From positions 1 to 36,654 of the forward strand of contig CANCXM010000031.1 of NCBI GenBank assembly GCA_947381945.1: DNA of 36,654 nucleotides, in the 5' to 3' direction. The notes beneath the pieces were generated by a model, which ran no database searches, was not told where the DNA came from, and worked only from the letters and a program-made list of their open reading frames with translations. Source of the DNA: an uncultured Muribaculaceae bacterium (GTDB lineage: Bacteria > Bacteroidota > Bacteroidia > Bacteroidales > Muribaculaceae). Positions 21,174 to 30,717 of this stretch are shown piece by piece; position 1 is the stretch's first letter, and every line of letters begins with the position of its first letter. Made by a program: the position numbers and the translations under genes.

Positions 21174-23411
21174 TCATTTATTCTTCACCTCAAAGCGGGC
21201 TTTGGTACGGATGTCAGACGATGATGAGCCGATGAGAGCATCGAACATACCCTGTTCGCACACCCACTGATGACGGTCCGGATCAAAGAAGCTTAACGCA
21301 TCCTTATCAATCTCAAATGACACCTCTGCGGTCTCACCCGGAGCGAGATTGACTTTCTTAAACCCTTTCAACTCCTTGACCGGTCGAGGAAGCGACGACT
21401 TGATGTCTGCGATATAAAGCTGCACCACCTCAGCACCATCCCGACTACCGGTGTTTGTCACGGGAACAGTCACGGTAACTTTACCGTCAGGAGTGATTGA
21501 CGCCCGGTCAACGCTCGCCTTACCATACTTGAAATCAGTATAGCTCAGGCCATGTCCGAAAGGAAAGAGGGGCTTAATCTTATTTCGGTCCGCCCAACGG
21601 TAGCCCACAAAAATGCCTTCGTCATACTTGCAGTCGACAATCTTGCTTCCATCACCGCGTGGAGTACCGGGGTAGAGACCAAGGGTATGCACACCGACAT
21701 CATCAAGTCTCACAGGGAAAGTCATCGGGAGTTTTCCGGACGGATTTACGGCTCCGGTTAGCACATTGGCAATGGCATTCCCGCTCTCGGTGCCGAGATA
21801 CCAGGCCTGGAGTATGGCAGGAACATCGTCGATCCAAGGCATTGCCACAGCATTGCCGGATATGTTGACCACAACAAGATTGCGGTTCGCACGGGCGAGA
21901 GCGCGTATCACATCATCCTGTCCGTAAGGAAGTTCAAGCGCGGGTCTGTCGGAATCCTCGCAGTCCTGATGAGCGGATTTGTTGAGTCCACCTACAAAGA
22001 TGACGCAGTCGGCATTTGCAGCCACATCCACAGCTTCGGCAATCAGTTCATCAGCCGAACGGTCATCCTTAAGATTCTGTCCGGTGACCACACCGTTGTA
22101 TTCGCCGGTCGGATCGCCGACATAGCCTCTGGCATAAACGACCTCCACATCCGGGCCGAACTTATGACGGATACCGTCGAGCGGAGAAAGCTCATACTTG
22201 ACTTTGAGCGATGAACTTCCACCACCGACAGTCATCATTTTCAAGGCATTCTCACCGACCACAGCCACACGGCGGACAGTTTTGGGGTCAATTGGAAGAA
22301 GCTTACCTGTATTTTTCAACAACACGATTCCCTCCTCACCGATGGTGCGCGCAGCTTCAATATGCTCGGGAGAGCAGATGGAACCATAAGGACGGTTGCG
22401 GTCCATGTTCGTGCGGAATGCCAGACGGAGGATGCGGCGCACCTTGTCGTCAAGCTCTTTTGTTCCCACCTTTCCCTGTTCGATAAGCAAAAGATAGGGA
22501 TTGGCAAGATAATAATTGTCGTAGGCATTGCTCGCACCGTTTGACAGGCCATTGGTCCAGCTTCCAAACTCCATGTCAAGGCCATTGGTAATTGCCTCAG
22601 CCGTGTCGTGCGTACCGCCCCAGTCAGAGACTACCACACCGTCGAAACCCCACTCACCTTTGAGGATATCGTTGAGCAGATATTGATTGTGGCAGCCATG
22701 CTGGTCTTTGTAAAGATTGTAACTGCCCATTATCGACCATGTCCCGCCGTCCTTGACGGCAGCCTTGAATGCCGGGAGATAGATTTCATGGAGAGTGCGA
22801 TCGTCGATGATGACATTCGTCGTGTGGCGGTTCACCTCATGATTGTTAAGGGCATAGTGTTTGACGCAAGCAGCCACACCGTTGGACTGCACACCTTTTA
22901 TATATGGCACAACCATCTTCGAAGCCAGATATGGATCCTCGCCCATATATTCGAAGTTGCGGCCATTAAGAGGCGTGCGGTAGATATTGACACCGGGGCC
23001 GAGCAGGATGTCCTTGCCTCGGTAGCGGGCTTCCTCGCCAATGCTTCTGCCATAGAGCATCGCTATGTCGGGATTCCATGTTGCGGCAAGGCAGGTCAGA
23101 GCCGGAAATGCCACGCAGGAGTCGTTGGTCCAGTGGGCCTGGTTCCATTCGTCCCACAACACCTCCGGACGGATACCGTGAGGACCGTCAGTGGTCCAGA
23201 ATTCAGGAATTCCGAGACGTGGCACACCCGCCGAGGAAAATTTTGACTGCGCATGAAGCATGGCCACCTTTTCCTTCACAGTCATGCGTGAAAGAGCATC
23301 TTCAACACGTTCGTCAATGGAGCATGAGTCATCAAGATAGACAGGTGTGGAGGCTGTCGCGGACAGAGTGCAGACTGCGGCTGCAAACAGTGATATGAAT
23401 GTTTTTTTCAT
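21174..23411 (-). CDS. Glycoside hydrolase family 3 beta-glucosidase-like enzyme
   Basis: 745-aa exported GH3 enzyme with a signal peptide (residues 1-20, ending ATA) and no lipobox, so probably periplasmic. It has the (beta/alpha)8 domain with KHYALNNHE (184-192) and the nucleophile Asp263 in VVVSDWGGTHD, an alpha/beta sandwich domain (about 365-575), and a C-terminal fibronectin III-like domain with VTVTVPVTNTGSRDGAEVVQLY. This is the usual layout of exo-acting beta-glucosidases and related beta-glycosidases. It would release terminal beta-linked glucose or xylose from imported oligosaccharides. It is the last gene of the locus and lies 12 nt after the GH5 gene. The exact linkage cannot be read from sequence. 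Confidence 0.93.
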   Translation of the reverse strand: MKKTFISLFAAAVCTLSATASTPVYLDDSCSIDERVEDALSRMTVKEKVAMLHAQSKFSSAGVPRLGIPEFWTTDGPHGIRPEVLWDEWNQAHWTNDSCVAFPALTCLAATWNPDIAMLYGRSIGEEARYRGKDILLGPGVNIYRTPLNGRNFEYMGEDPYLASKMVVPYIKGVQSNGVAACVKHYALNNHEVNRHTTNVIIDDRTLHEIYLPAFKAAVKDGGTWSIMGSYNLYKDQHGCHNQYLLNDILKGEWGFDGVVVSDWGGTHDTAEAITNGLDMEFGSWTNGLSNGASNAYDNYYLANPYLLLIEQGKVGTKELDDKVRRILRLAFRTNMDRNRPYGSICSPEHIEAARTIGEEGIVLLKNTGKLLPIDPKTVRRVAVVGENALKMMTVGGGSSSLKVKYELSPLDGIRHKFGPDVEVVYARGYVGDPTGEYNGVVTGQNLKDDRSADELIAEAVDVAANADCVIFVGGLNKSAHQDCEDSDRPALELPYGQDDVIRALARANRNLVVVNISGNAVAMPWIDDVPAILQAWYLGTESGNAIANVLTGAVNPSGKLPMTFPVRLDDVGVHTLGLYPGTPRGDGSKIVDCKYDEGIFVGYRWADRNKIKPLFPFGHGLSYTDFKYGKASVDRASITPDGKVTVTVPVTNTGSRDGAEVVQLYIADIKSSLPRPVKELKGFKKVNLAPGETAEVSFEIDKDALSFFDPDRHQWVCEQGMFDALIGSSSSDIRTKARFEVKNK

Positions 23412-23423
23412 AACGGGTCGTTT

Positions 23424-24698
23424 CTATTTTAATTCAACGGGCTTCAGTCCCATGGATGCGATATATGCATCCTGCGGGTGGCAGTTGGCAATCTGACAAC
23501 TGTCAAGGAACTCGGTCATCGCCTTGCGCACCTTCTCGCGGTCAGGCATATTGGACCGGATTTCAGAGAACGTGGCATGAGGACCTTCGGAATACTTCAC
23601 GATTTCAGCCCACTCTTCAGGCATACCGATACCCATCATGCATGAACTGTCGCGCTTCTTGTAGGGCCAGAAAGTGTAGCCGATATTGTTGTCGACCATC
23701 ACCTTGACGAAATCGGCCTGCCATTGGTCAGTGTTGTGGCCGATTTCACCCATATACATCGGACGGTTGGTATTATCGCGGAAATCAATATAGCTCTTGA
23801 TGGCCTCGGCAGTCGGCTCTCCACCATAACGATGGCAGGTATACATCAACTGCGGGTCATTGAAATCAACCCCTTCGAGCGGCGTGAAATTGCTGTTCCA
23901 TTGCGGTGAACCGATGAGGATGATATGATTCTTGTCCACTTCGCGAATAACGGGGATGGTACGCTTATAGAGGTCAACCAGTTTGGCATTAAGCTCGTCG
24001 CGGTTCTCGAAATGAGTTGCTACAGGCTCATTTATGAGCTCATAGCCGAGTATCACAGGCTCATCCTTATAGCGAGAGGCTATGTTCTTCCAAATATCAG
24101 CGAACTGCTTCTGCGACGCCTCGCTCTCCATGAGCCAGGGATAACCATAGGAATCGTCAATGTTGTCGCCGGTCTGTCCGCCGGGAGCATCGTGCATGTC
24201 AAGTATGAGATACAGCCCGTTGTCGCGACACCATGACACCACACTGTCCACCCTCGCGAAACCATCCTGGGCCGATGTCAGCCCCATGTAGTCCTCATCG
24301 GTAAAAAGCTTGTAGTGGAACGGCAGACGTATGGTATTCGCACCTGTCGACGCTATATATTCGATGTCACTGCGAGTGATATAATTATCCTTGAATCTGC
24401 TCCAGAAATCAGCAGTGAAATCCGGGCCTGCGAGTTCGCAGAACAGGTCATTGATTTGGCGCGGAGCGTTAGTGCGTCCGAACCCGAACATATAGCCCTC
24501 AGGATTGAGCCAATTTCCAAGATTAGTCCCGACAATCAATAATTTCGACCCGTCGGGAGTGATGAGGTCATTGCCCTCCACCCTGACGAAATTGTGGTTT
24601 GCAATCCCCTCGGCAGTAGACTTGGATTCACCGCAACCGGAAAATGCGACAAGTCCGGCAACCGCCATGGAAGTGCATAAAGTCATATATCTGTTCAT
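23424..24698 (-). CDS. Glycoside hydrolase family 5 lipoprotein
   Basis: 424 aa from the ATG at 24698. The lipobox LVAFSGC puts the lipidated Cys at residue 22. The GH5 TIM barrel shows GTNLGNWL (57-64), the acid/base Glu224 in YELINEP, His289 in YTCHRYGG and the nucleophile Glu318 in MYMGEIGH, so it should be active. Family members cut beta-1,4 or beta-1,3 glucans, mannans and related beta-glycans; the GTNLGNWLNPEGYMFGF entry resembles exo-glucanase-like subfamilies, but I cannot name one. As a lipoprotein it may act at the cell surface, ahead of import. The upstream frame to 24767 is rejected because the signal peptide begins at 24698. A 264-nt gap with a hairpin separates it from the lipoprotein gene. 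Confidence 0.92.
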   Translation of the reverse strand: MNRYMTLCTSMAVAGLVAFSGCGESKSTAEGIANHNFVRVEGNDLITPDGSKLLIVGTNLGNWLNPEGYMFGFGRTNAPRQINDLFCELAGPDFTADFWSRFKDNYITRSDIEYIASTGANTIRLPFHYKLFTDEDYMGLTSAQDGFARVDSVVSWCRDNGLYLILDMHDAPGGQTGDNIDDSYGYPWLMESEASQKQFADIWKNIASRYKDEPVILGYELINEPVATHFENRDELNAKLVDLYKRTIPVIREVDKNHIILIGSPQWNSNFTPLEGVDFNDPQLMYTCHRYGGEPTAEAIKSYIDFRDNTNRPMYMGEIGHNTDQWQADFVKVMVDNNIGYTFWPYKKRDSSCMMGIGMPEEWAEIVKYSEGPHATFSEIRSNMPDREKVRKAMTEFLDSCQIANCHPQDAYIASMGLKPVELK

Positions 24699-24744
24699 TT
24701 GTTTCTGATATTTATGATAACGTGGAAAAATATGAGAGAAATAA

Positions 24745-24780
24745 GACATTCCCGATACCGTAGTCAATACCGGGAATGTC
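24745..24780 (-). terminator. Hairpin between the lipoprotein and GH5 genes
   Basis: A 10-bp stem, GACATTCCCG with CGGGAATGTC, around a 16-nt loop, followed on the minus strand by TTATTTC. It may end part of the SusC/D transcript, or act as an RNA processing site giving lower expression of the two hydrolases. The surrounding gap (24699-24962) shows no exact promoter match. Confidence 0.45.
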
Positions 24781-24962
24781 CGGTTGTCTTAAAAATGCCA
24801 TTATCACTAACAGCTTGTCCTGCTTGCGGTATTACCGATCCGGATTGACGCACACGGAATAGCATGGAGCGCAAGAGAGAACAATAAATCAACCTGTCTT
24901 ACCTTAAAAATATATTATCGCGTTTATCTCGATTGGAATCGACAGTACACGTCGTCGCGGAA

Positions 24963-25607
24963 TCAGAGGATATTGACGCTCACTCTGTAGTTCTGCGAAA
25001 AGATACGCACCGAATACTTGCCTGCCGAGTGCTGGTAGGTGCTGCTCACGTCGGAGCTTGACGGTACGGTTGCATCGGGGGAACAAGTCATGATATTGAA
25101 GGTGCCTTTCTTGCCGTTGAGAGCCTTGATATAGATATTCTTGACTCCCTTGAGCGCGTTTGGCCACTGCATCTCGAAAGCGCCTGTCGAACCGGGTGCG
25201 AGAGTGTTGCCGTTCTCATCGACAACCTCATAGTCCACGCCTCTGACGAGTTCGGGACCATCGTAGGCAATCATGTCGTCGTTGCTGTATTTGTTGAGAG
25301 CCACGATATACTTTTCACCCTCGGGTTTGGGCGCGGTCCAATAGTAGGTGACCACATCATAACTGCGGTTGAACTCGCTCCAGAACTGCATGGGGACGGC
25401 TACGGTCTCGCCTTGGTTGACATTGTAGAAAACTACATTGTTGTTTCCGATGCCGTTGGTCGTTCCGGGCTTGTCATAGCCCCAGACCTGAGGGCCGTAG
25501 AAGTATTCATGTTCAACGGACTTGTCATAATCCCAATCATCATCGCTGCACGAAGCAAACGACATGGAAGCGAAGAGAGCGACAAGTGTATATATTGCTT
25601 TTTTCAT
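24963..25607 (-). CDS. PUL-associated surface lipoprotein of unknown fold
   Basis: 214 aa with a lipoprotein signal peptide: FASMSFASC gives the lipidated Cys20, followed by SDDDWDYD. This acidic stretch right after the Cys is the kind of lipoprotein export signal that places Bacteroidetes lipoproteins on the outer surface. The mature part is rich in Tyr, Trp, Asn and Gly, as in glycan-binding proteins. It contains a probable beta-sandwich region (VVFYNVNQGETVAVPMQFW and following) and a second one with VDYEVVDENGNTLAPGS. The position directly after SusD is where SusE/SusF-type binding proteins sit, but it is shorter than those and I recognise no family. Confidence 0.85.
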   Translation of the reverse strand: MKKAIYTLVALFASMSFASCSDDDWDYDKSVEHEYFYGPQVWGYDKPGTTNGIGNNNVVFYNVNQGETVAVPMQFWSEFNRSYDVVTYYWTAPKPEGEKYIVALNKYSNDDMIAYDGPELVRGVDYEVVDENGNTLAPGSTGAFEMQWPNALKGVKNIYIKALNGKKGTFNIMTCSPDATVPSSSDVSSTYQHSAGKYSVRIFSQNYRVSVNIL

Positions 25608-25672
25608 TGTAGTTGTTTTTTAGGTAGAGATTAAGTGTGTTGATGTATTTGTTGTGTCACGGGAGGAGATTA

Positions 25673-27352
25673 TCATTCCCATCCGGGGTTCTGTGTCACC
25701 GCACCGCCCGACTGGGCGATTTCGTAGAGGGGTACAGGATAGAGATAGTCTCTCTTGGTGTTGAAGCGACGGTCTTCGGCGAACTCAATCACATAGAGGT
25801 CATCCTGAGTTCCGTAGCGCTGCTTGCCACGGAGCTGACCGCCAACGGTCAGACGATCCTTGAGCTCGTCATATTTGCTCTGGCTTGCCACCTCTTCCGC
25901 GGGACAGAGAGCACCGATGATGTCGACGGGAAGCACCTTCTCGGCAATTTTCCAACGGATGATGTCGTCGTAACGTTTGTTCTCATCAATGAACTCCACA
26001 GTGCGCTCGCGACGGATTTCTTCAAGCATGTCGAGGCCGTTGGTCTGCGCGAAAGCATTGGTGAGCATGGCGGGCATTCCCACTCTCTTGCGCAGGGCGT
26101 TTACTGTAAGGTCAAGATCATCATCGGAGATTAAACCGTTGTACTCGTAGAGCGCTTCGGCGTAGGTTATCAGAACCTCCGCATAGCGGATGGCCATCCA
26201 GTCGGTCCACTCCTTGCTGTTGGTCGACCACTGATTGAGGTCAAATCCTTTCTTGATGCTGTAGCCACGATGGAAGTTGTGGGGTGAGAATGCGCCTTTG
26301 TAGGCTTCCTCGCCAACACGGTAGCAAGTCATGCCAAGACGGGGGTCACGGTTGGCGAACACATCATCGTAGCTTGTCTCCGGAGTAATCGTGTAAGCTG
26401 ATTTCTCGCGGGGAAGACCGTCGGTGTAGAGGAAGAGGTCAACCACATTGCGCGTAACGCTGACAGTGTTTTCCATCTGGCGGATGGTTCCGTGGGTGGT
26501 AGTGGCGGCCGAACCGTTGGGGCCATACTCCTTCACAAAGATGTTCTCACGGTTCTGACGACCTTCGGCCACATCCTGGAACAGCTTCTCGAAATCGGGA
26601 TAAAGGCTGTGTTTGCCACTCGCGATGAGTTCGGCTGCAGCATCAATACTCTTTTTCAGATGAGTGCGGTAGTCAGAGCTTTGGTCGCTGTGGTATTTCA
26701 TGCGGGTTCCCTCGTAGAGACCTACACGGGCAATCATGGCGATGGCAGCCTGACGGGCCACATGGCCCCACTTGTCGAGCTTGTCAATATCGGGAAGCCA
26801 TTCGGCTGCAAACTCAAGGTCAGAGTAGACCTGGGCGATAACTTCGGCGCGCGGTGAGCGTGGCATCATGATGTCAGGGTCAGTCGTGTTGTTGACAGCT
26901 TTCAGCATCAGAGGCACATCGCCATATTTCTTGGTAAGCTCGAAGTAATAGTAGCCACGGAAGAAACGGGCTTCGGCAAGATATTTGTTGAGCACGTCCT
27001 CTGTCACATCCGCACGCTTTGCCTTCTCTATGATATTGTTGGCGATGAAGATTCGCCAGTAGGCATCAGTCCATGCACCGTTGGTCGATGGAACCTGAAC
27101 ATTACCGGAGCTGATGGAATTCGCGCCACCGGTCGTGAGTTCGTCAGAGCGGTAATCATGCTTGAAACCGTCACCGAGGTCATTGTTGCCGTTCATCTGC
27201 TCATAGAAGCGGTTGCAGGCTCCGCGGAGATCGCCTTCGGTCTTCCAGTATGAGCTGTCGGTCATGGTTGTCTCGGGCACCATGTCAAGGTCACAGGCTG
27301 TCACTGACAGTGTCAGCGCGCCGAGTAGTATATATTTATGAAGTGTTTTCAT
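25673..27352 (-). CDS. SusD/RagB-family glycan-binding lipoprotein
   Basis: 559 aa surface lipoprotein that caps the SusC channel and binds the target oligosaccharide. The signal peptide MKTLHKYILLGALTLSVTAC lipidates Cys20. It has the N-terminal SusD motif DLDMVPETTMTDSSYW, helical TPR-like segments (LNKYLAEARFFRGYYYFELTK) and the family C-terminus (IRWKIAEKVLPVD, then RDYLYPVPLYEIAQSG, TQNPGW). The ligand-binding residues are not conserved between SusDs and cannot be used to predict the glycan. It lies 16 nt downstream of susC, as usual for a co-translated pair. Confidence 0.95.
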   Translation of the reverse strand: MKTLHKYILLGALTLSVTACDLDMVPETTMTDSSYWKTEGDLRGACNRFYEQMNGNNDLGDGFKHDYRSDELTTGGANSISSGNVQVPSTNGAWTDAYWRIFIANNIIEKAKRADVTEDVLNKYLAEARFFRGYYYFELTKKYGDVPLMLKAVNNTTDPDIMMPRSPRAEVIAQVYSDLEFAAEWLPDIDKLDKWGHVARQAAIAMIARVGLYEGTRMKYHSDQSSDYRTHLKKSIDAAAELIASGKHSLYPDFEKLFQDVAEGRQNRENIFVKEYGPNGSAATTTHGTIRQMENTVSVTRNVVDLFLYTDGLPREKSAYTITPETSYDDVFANRDPRLGMTCYRVGEEAYKGAFSPHNFHRGYSIKKGFDLNQWSTNSKEWTDWMAIRYAEVLITYAEALYEYNGLISDDDLDLTVNALRKRVGMPAMLTNAFAQTNGLDMLEEIRRERTVEFIDENKRYDDIIRWKIAEKVLPVDIIGALCPAEEVASQSKYDELKDRLTVGGQLRGKQRYGTQDDLYVIEFAEDRRFNTKRDYLYPVPLYEIAQSGGAVTQNPGWE

Positions 27353-27368
27353 TGCAATTTTTACGGTA

Positions 27369-30300
27369 TTAAAGTGTGAGATTTACGCCGAATGTCCATG
27401 TGCGGAAGAATGGATAGTAGTTGGCCGAGGGCTTGTTGCCTACCTCGGGGTCAAAGACCTTCAGCATGTTGGTGTGTTCCCAAACGTCGTCACCGGAGAC
27501 ATAGACACGGAGACGTTCGATGGTCTTGCGCGGAATGGGGATGGTGTAACCGACTGTCACGTTCTTCAGACGGAGGTATGAACCATCTTGAATCCAACGG
27601 TCAGAAGCCTTGTAGTTGAAATTGTTGCCGTTGTAAAGACGGGGGAAGGCCGCGTTGGGATTGTCCTCTGTCCAGTAGTCGGTATGGATTGACCATGGCA
27701 TGTCGTAAGTATTTTTGAGAGGTGCAATCTGGTCAGGCTCGACATATACGCTGCGCTTGCCTACACCCTGGAACATCACGTTGACATCAAAACCTCTCCA
27801 CTGTGCGCCGAGGCTGAATGTATAGAAGTAACGGCCGTTTGATGAACCGAGGTAAACGAGGTCACCCGGATTTTCGGGAGTTGCACCGCCCTGCCCGATG
27901 GTGTGGTCAGGATTGCCCTGTGCGACATATCTGATGTCACCGCCGGAGACCTTGGCGTCATTGAATGATTCGTAGCCGGGATGTGCGGCCTTGTAGTCGA
28001 GATATTCCTGACGGCTCTGCCACATACCATCGGTCTTGTAGCCCCAGATTGAGTTGAGGGGATAGCCTTCGAGGATGTCGACCGACCCTTCACCAATGGT
28101 ATTCTGACCCTTGTAGCTGACCACCTTGTTGTCGGCGTCGCTGAGGCTCACGCTTGCATTCACGTCGACTTCACCGAAGCGGTTGCGGTAGCCGAGCTCG
28201 ATTTCCCAACCCCACGATTTGAGGGTACCGACATTTGATTTCGGGACCGAGATGCCCACGATATGCGGAAGTGTCACGTTGGCAAGCATGTTGTCATTCT
28301 TCTTCCAGAAGTAATCGGCGGTAAGAGTAAGGGTGTTGTTAAGCATTCCGAGGTCAAGACCGATGTTGGTCGATGTGATGATTTCCCAAGTCTTGTCGAC
28401 AGAAGCCATCTCACCCTGATAGTAGCTCGCCTCACCCATATTGATGCCACGGTTGATGGTGGCGATATAGTCATAGAGACCGAGAATGGCACCGTTGCCG
28501 AGCTGGCCCCATGAGGCGCGGACCTTTAGGTTATTGATATAATCCACTTTGAACCATTCCTCCTGAGCCACACGCCATGCAGCTGAGAACGAGGGGAAGG
28601 CGTGCCAGCGGCGTCCGGGAGCGAGACGTGAGCTGCCGTCATAGCGGACATTGGCCTCGAAGAGATAACGTTCGTCAAAATTATAGTTGATACGACCGAA
28701 ATATGAACTCATGGCCCAGGTCTCGATTTTATCTGAGAGTGATGTGTTGGTTGCCTGTTCATTGTCGTAAGCGTTGAACGAGAAGAAGTCGTTGCTGTTG
28801 AGATTCTTCACGGTAGCCTCCATCTGGTCCTTGCGGTAGCGCTCGTATGATGTGCCTGCAAGCACGTCAATCTGGTTCTTGCCGAATTTGCCATTGTAGG
28901 TGAGCAATGCCTCAACGTTGTCATGATAAGCATTATTCTTCTGGCGGTAATATGAGTTGGGATTATTGGCGGACTGACGTGTGCCGATGCCGAGACGGTC
29001 TTTCCAGACGAGAGTGCGCTTTGAAGTCTGATCACTATAAAAATCGGCATGGCGGCTTGCACTTAGACGAAGACCGAGACCTTTCAGGAGATAATCCCTT
29101 ATGATAAGTGACCCCTTTCCGGTGAATGACTGATACTGGGTGTTCTTCTCACCGCCGTTCTCCATGATGTCGATGGCGTTGACCTGAAGGTCGCCGTTAT
29201 AGATTTGCTCATCTTCCTCCGGATTGTAGATAGGCTGACGACCACGCACACGGTAGAGACGCGACAGGATGCTTGCAGCTCCGTATGGATTCTGTTTGAG
29301 GTACTTGCCGTCATAGCTTGCAAACACTTCGAGGTCAATATGCTGATTGAGTTCGGTGTTGAGGTTGATGCGGAGATTGTAGCGCTCGTTCTTATCAGGA
29401 CCATATTTGAGGATACCGTTCTTTGAGAAGTAGCCGCCTGACACGAGATAGTTCGTGGTCTTGTTGCCACCTGTCACACTGATGTTGTGGTTCTGCTGGA
29501 AGGTGTATTTGCGTGTGCCCTCAGCGACCCAATTGGTGCTTTCGAAGAATTCCCAGCGTCCGTTGGTGTTGTTGGGACGGTAGCTGAAGTTAGGGTTGCC
29601 TATCCAAGAGGCGAATTCGAGCGAACCGTCAGTGCCACCACCGGCCTGAAGACGGGCTTCATTTATCATCACCTGTTCCTGCCATGCCGGGACACGCTCC
29701 GGCATGAGACCCGGTTTGTTCATGCCGACGTAACCGTTGTAGCTGACCTTGGCCTTACCCTCAGTGCCGCGCTTTGTAGTGACCAGCACGACACCGGCTG
29801 CTGCACGGGCACCGTAGATGGCACAAGCGGCTGCGTCCTTAAGGACCGACACCGATTCAATGTCATTGGGGTTTACGAGTGTAATATCTGTCTCCACACC
29901 GTCAACAAGCACAAGGGTCGAAGTGGAATTGGCCGACGAGAAACCACGGATGCGCATACCCGATGTTTCCGAACCGGGCTGACCGCTTGAGCGGAGCACC
30001 TGCAGACCGGGCACCTGACCCTGGAGAGCCGAAAGCGCGTCGGATGCAGGACGGTTGGCGAGAGCATCACCATCAACGGTCGACACCGCTCCGGAGAGAT
30101 TGACTTTTTTCTGGGTACCATAGCCGACCACGACAACCTCATTGAGCATTGTCGATGTCTCCTCCATGGCGACTGTCCCCTTCACATCTTTCGCCGGCAT
30201 TTCGACCGGAGTATAGCCGACATAGGAAAACTGGATGATGGCCTCAGATGAGCTGACCTTAAGTTCGAAACGTCCGTCCACATCGGTGGAGGTTCCGACC

Positions 30301-30488
30301 GTGGGATTGTTTTTGTCAATAACTGTCACTCCGATTAACGGTTCGCCCGTTGTCTTGTCGACCACATCGCCGGAAATCGAGATTGACTGGCTTTGAGCCA
30401 TGGACAGCAGAGGACAGAAACAGCACAACCATAATCCCAGAAGGAGAGCTATGGTCCGAGCATTCTGTTTTTGCGACTGAATTTTCAT
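27369..30488 (-). CDS. SusC/RagA-family TonB-dependent outer-membrane transporter
   Basis: 1039 aa outer-membrane transporter for oligosaccharides, energised by TonB. Residues 1-32 are a signal peptide (ending SMAQ). The next region is the carboxypeptidase-D-like beta-sandwich (ISGDVVDKTTGEPLIGVTV, then GRFELKV) typical of SusC. The TonB-dependent plug follows, with the box MLNEVVVVGYGTQKK (about 113-127) and the plug motifs RIRGFSS and IYGARAAAGVVLVTTKRG. The rest is the 22-strand barrel, ending in a terminal aromatic beta-signal (WTFGVNLTL). There is no N-terminal STN signalling domain, so regulation is not by an anti-sigma partner; the DUF6377-type regulator is the likelier controller. Confidence 0.96.
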   Translation of the reverse strand: MKIQSQKQNARTIALLLGLWLCCFCPLLSMAQSQSISISGDVVDKTTGEPLIGVTVIDKNNPTVGTSTDVDGRFELKVSSSEAIIQFSYVGYTPVEMPAKDVKGTVAMEETSTMLNEVVVVGYGTQKKVNLSGAVSTVDGDALANRPASDALSALQGQVPGLQVLRSSGQPGSETSGMRIRGFSSANSTSTLVLVDGVETDITLVNPNDIESVSVLKDAAACAIYGARAAAGVVLVTTKRGTEGKAKVSYNGYVGMNKPGLMPERVPAWQEQVMINEARLQAGGGTDGSLEFASWIGNPNFSYRPNNTNGRWEFFESTNWVAEGTRKYTFQQNHNISVTGGNKTTNYLVSGGYFSKNGILKYGPDKNERYNLRINLNTELNQHIDLEVFASYDGKYLKQNPYGAASILSRLYRVRGRQPIYNPEEDEQIYNGDLQVNAIDIMENGGEKNTQYQSFTGKGSLIIRDYLLKGLGLRLSASRHADFYSDQTSKRTLVWKDRLGIGTRQSANNPNSYYRQKNNAYHDNVEALLTYNGKFGKNQIDVLAGTSYERYRKDQMEATVKNLNSNDFFSFNAYDNEQATNTSLSDKIETWAMSSYFGRINYNFDERYLFEANVRYDGSSRLAPGRRWHAFPSFSAAWRVAQEEWFKVDYINNLKVRASWGQLGNGAILGLYDYIATINRGINMGEASYYQGEMASVDKTWEIITSTNIGLDLGMLNNTLTLTADYFWKKNDNMLANVTLPHIVGISVPKSNVGTLKSWGWEIELGYRNRFGEVDVNASVSLSDADNKVVSYKGQNTIGEGSVDILEGYPLNSIWGYKTDGMWQSRQEYLDYKAAHPGYESFNDAKVSGGDIRYVAQGNPDHTIGQGGATPENPGDLVYLGSSNGRYFYTFSLGAQWRGFDVNVMFQGVGKRSVYVEPDQIAPLKNTYDMPWSIHTDYWTEDNPNAAFPRLYNGNNFNYKASDRWIQDGSYLRLKNVTVGYTIPIPRKTIERLRVYVSGDDVWEHTNMLKVFDPEVGNKPSANYYPFFRTWTFGVNLTL

Positions 30489-30549
30489 ACAATACTTAGA
30501 TTTAAAAGTAAGAGAATTTGTTTAAGAAGGTGTTTTAAGGTTCACACCG

Positions 30550-30557
30550 CAAAATTA
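30550..30557 (-). promoter_or_regulatory. -7 element of the susC promoter
   Basis: TAATTTTG on the minus strand matches TAnnTTTG, 61 nt upstream of the susC ATG. No TTTG occurs at 19-21 bp; TTG is 27 bp away. A missing -33 box is typical of promoters that need an activator, which fits a PUL. The whole gap 30489-30717 holds this element, the inverted repeat at 30600-30673 and no gene. Confidence 0.6.
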
Positions 30558-30599
30558 CTACCTAATTAATGTAAGTCAGATATGCAAGTAATTGTATAA

Positions 30600-30673
30600 A
30601 GTAGACCGTCATTCAAGCAAACATCTGTTAATTAATATTTTGAATATTTAAAAGGTAAGCCATGCGGTCCACT
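30600..30673. repeat. Inverted repeat upstream of the susC promoter
   Basis: AGTAGACCGTCAT (30600-30612) and the inverse of ATGCGGTCCACT (30662-30673) agree over AGT-GACCG-CAT with one substitution and one extra base. The half-sites are about 50 bp apart across a very AT-rich stretch, 43 and 104 bp upstream of the -7 element. This could be an activator-binding pair for the locus regulator; no binding evidence exists in the sequence itself. Confidence 0.4.
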
Positions 30674-30717
30674 TTCATTAAAAATACTAAAGTAATTTGA
30701 TAGCGTTCATGGTCTTG

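Noticed and set aside
21174..24698. Calling GH3 and GH5 a cellulose-degrading pair
   Set aside because: Neither subfamily can be fixed by eye, and the lyase/GH88 enzyme in the same locus points to a uronate-containing substrate.
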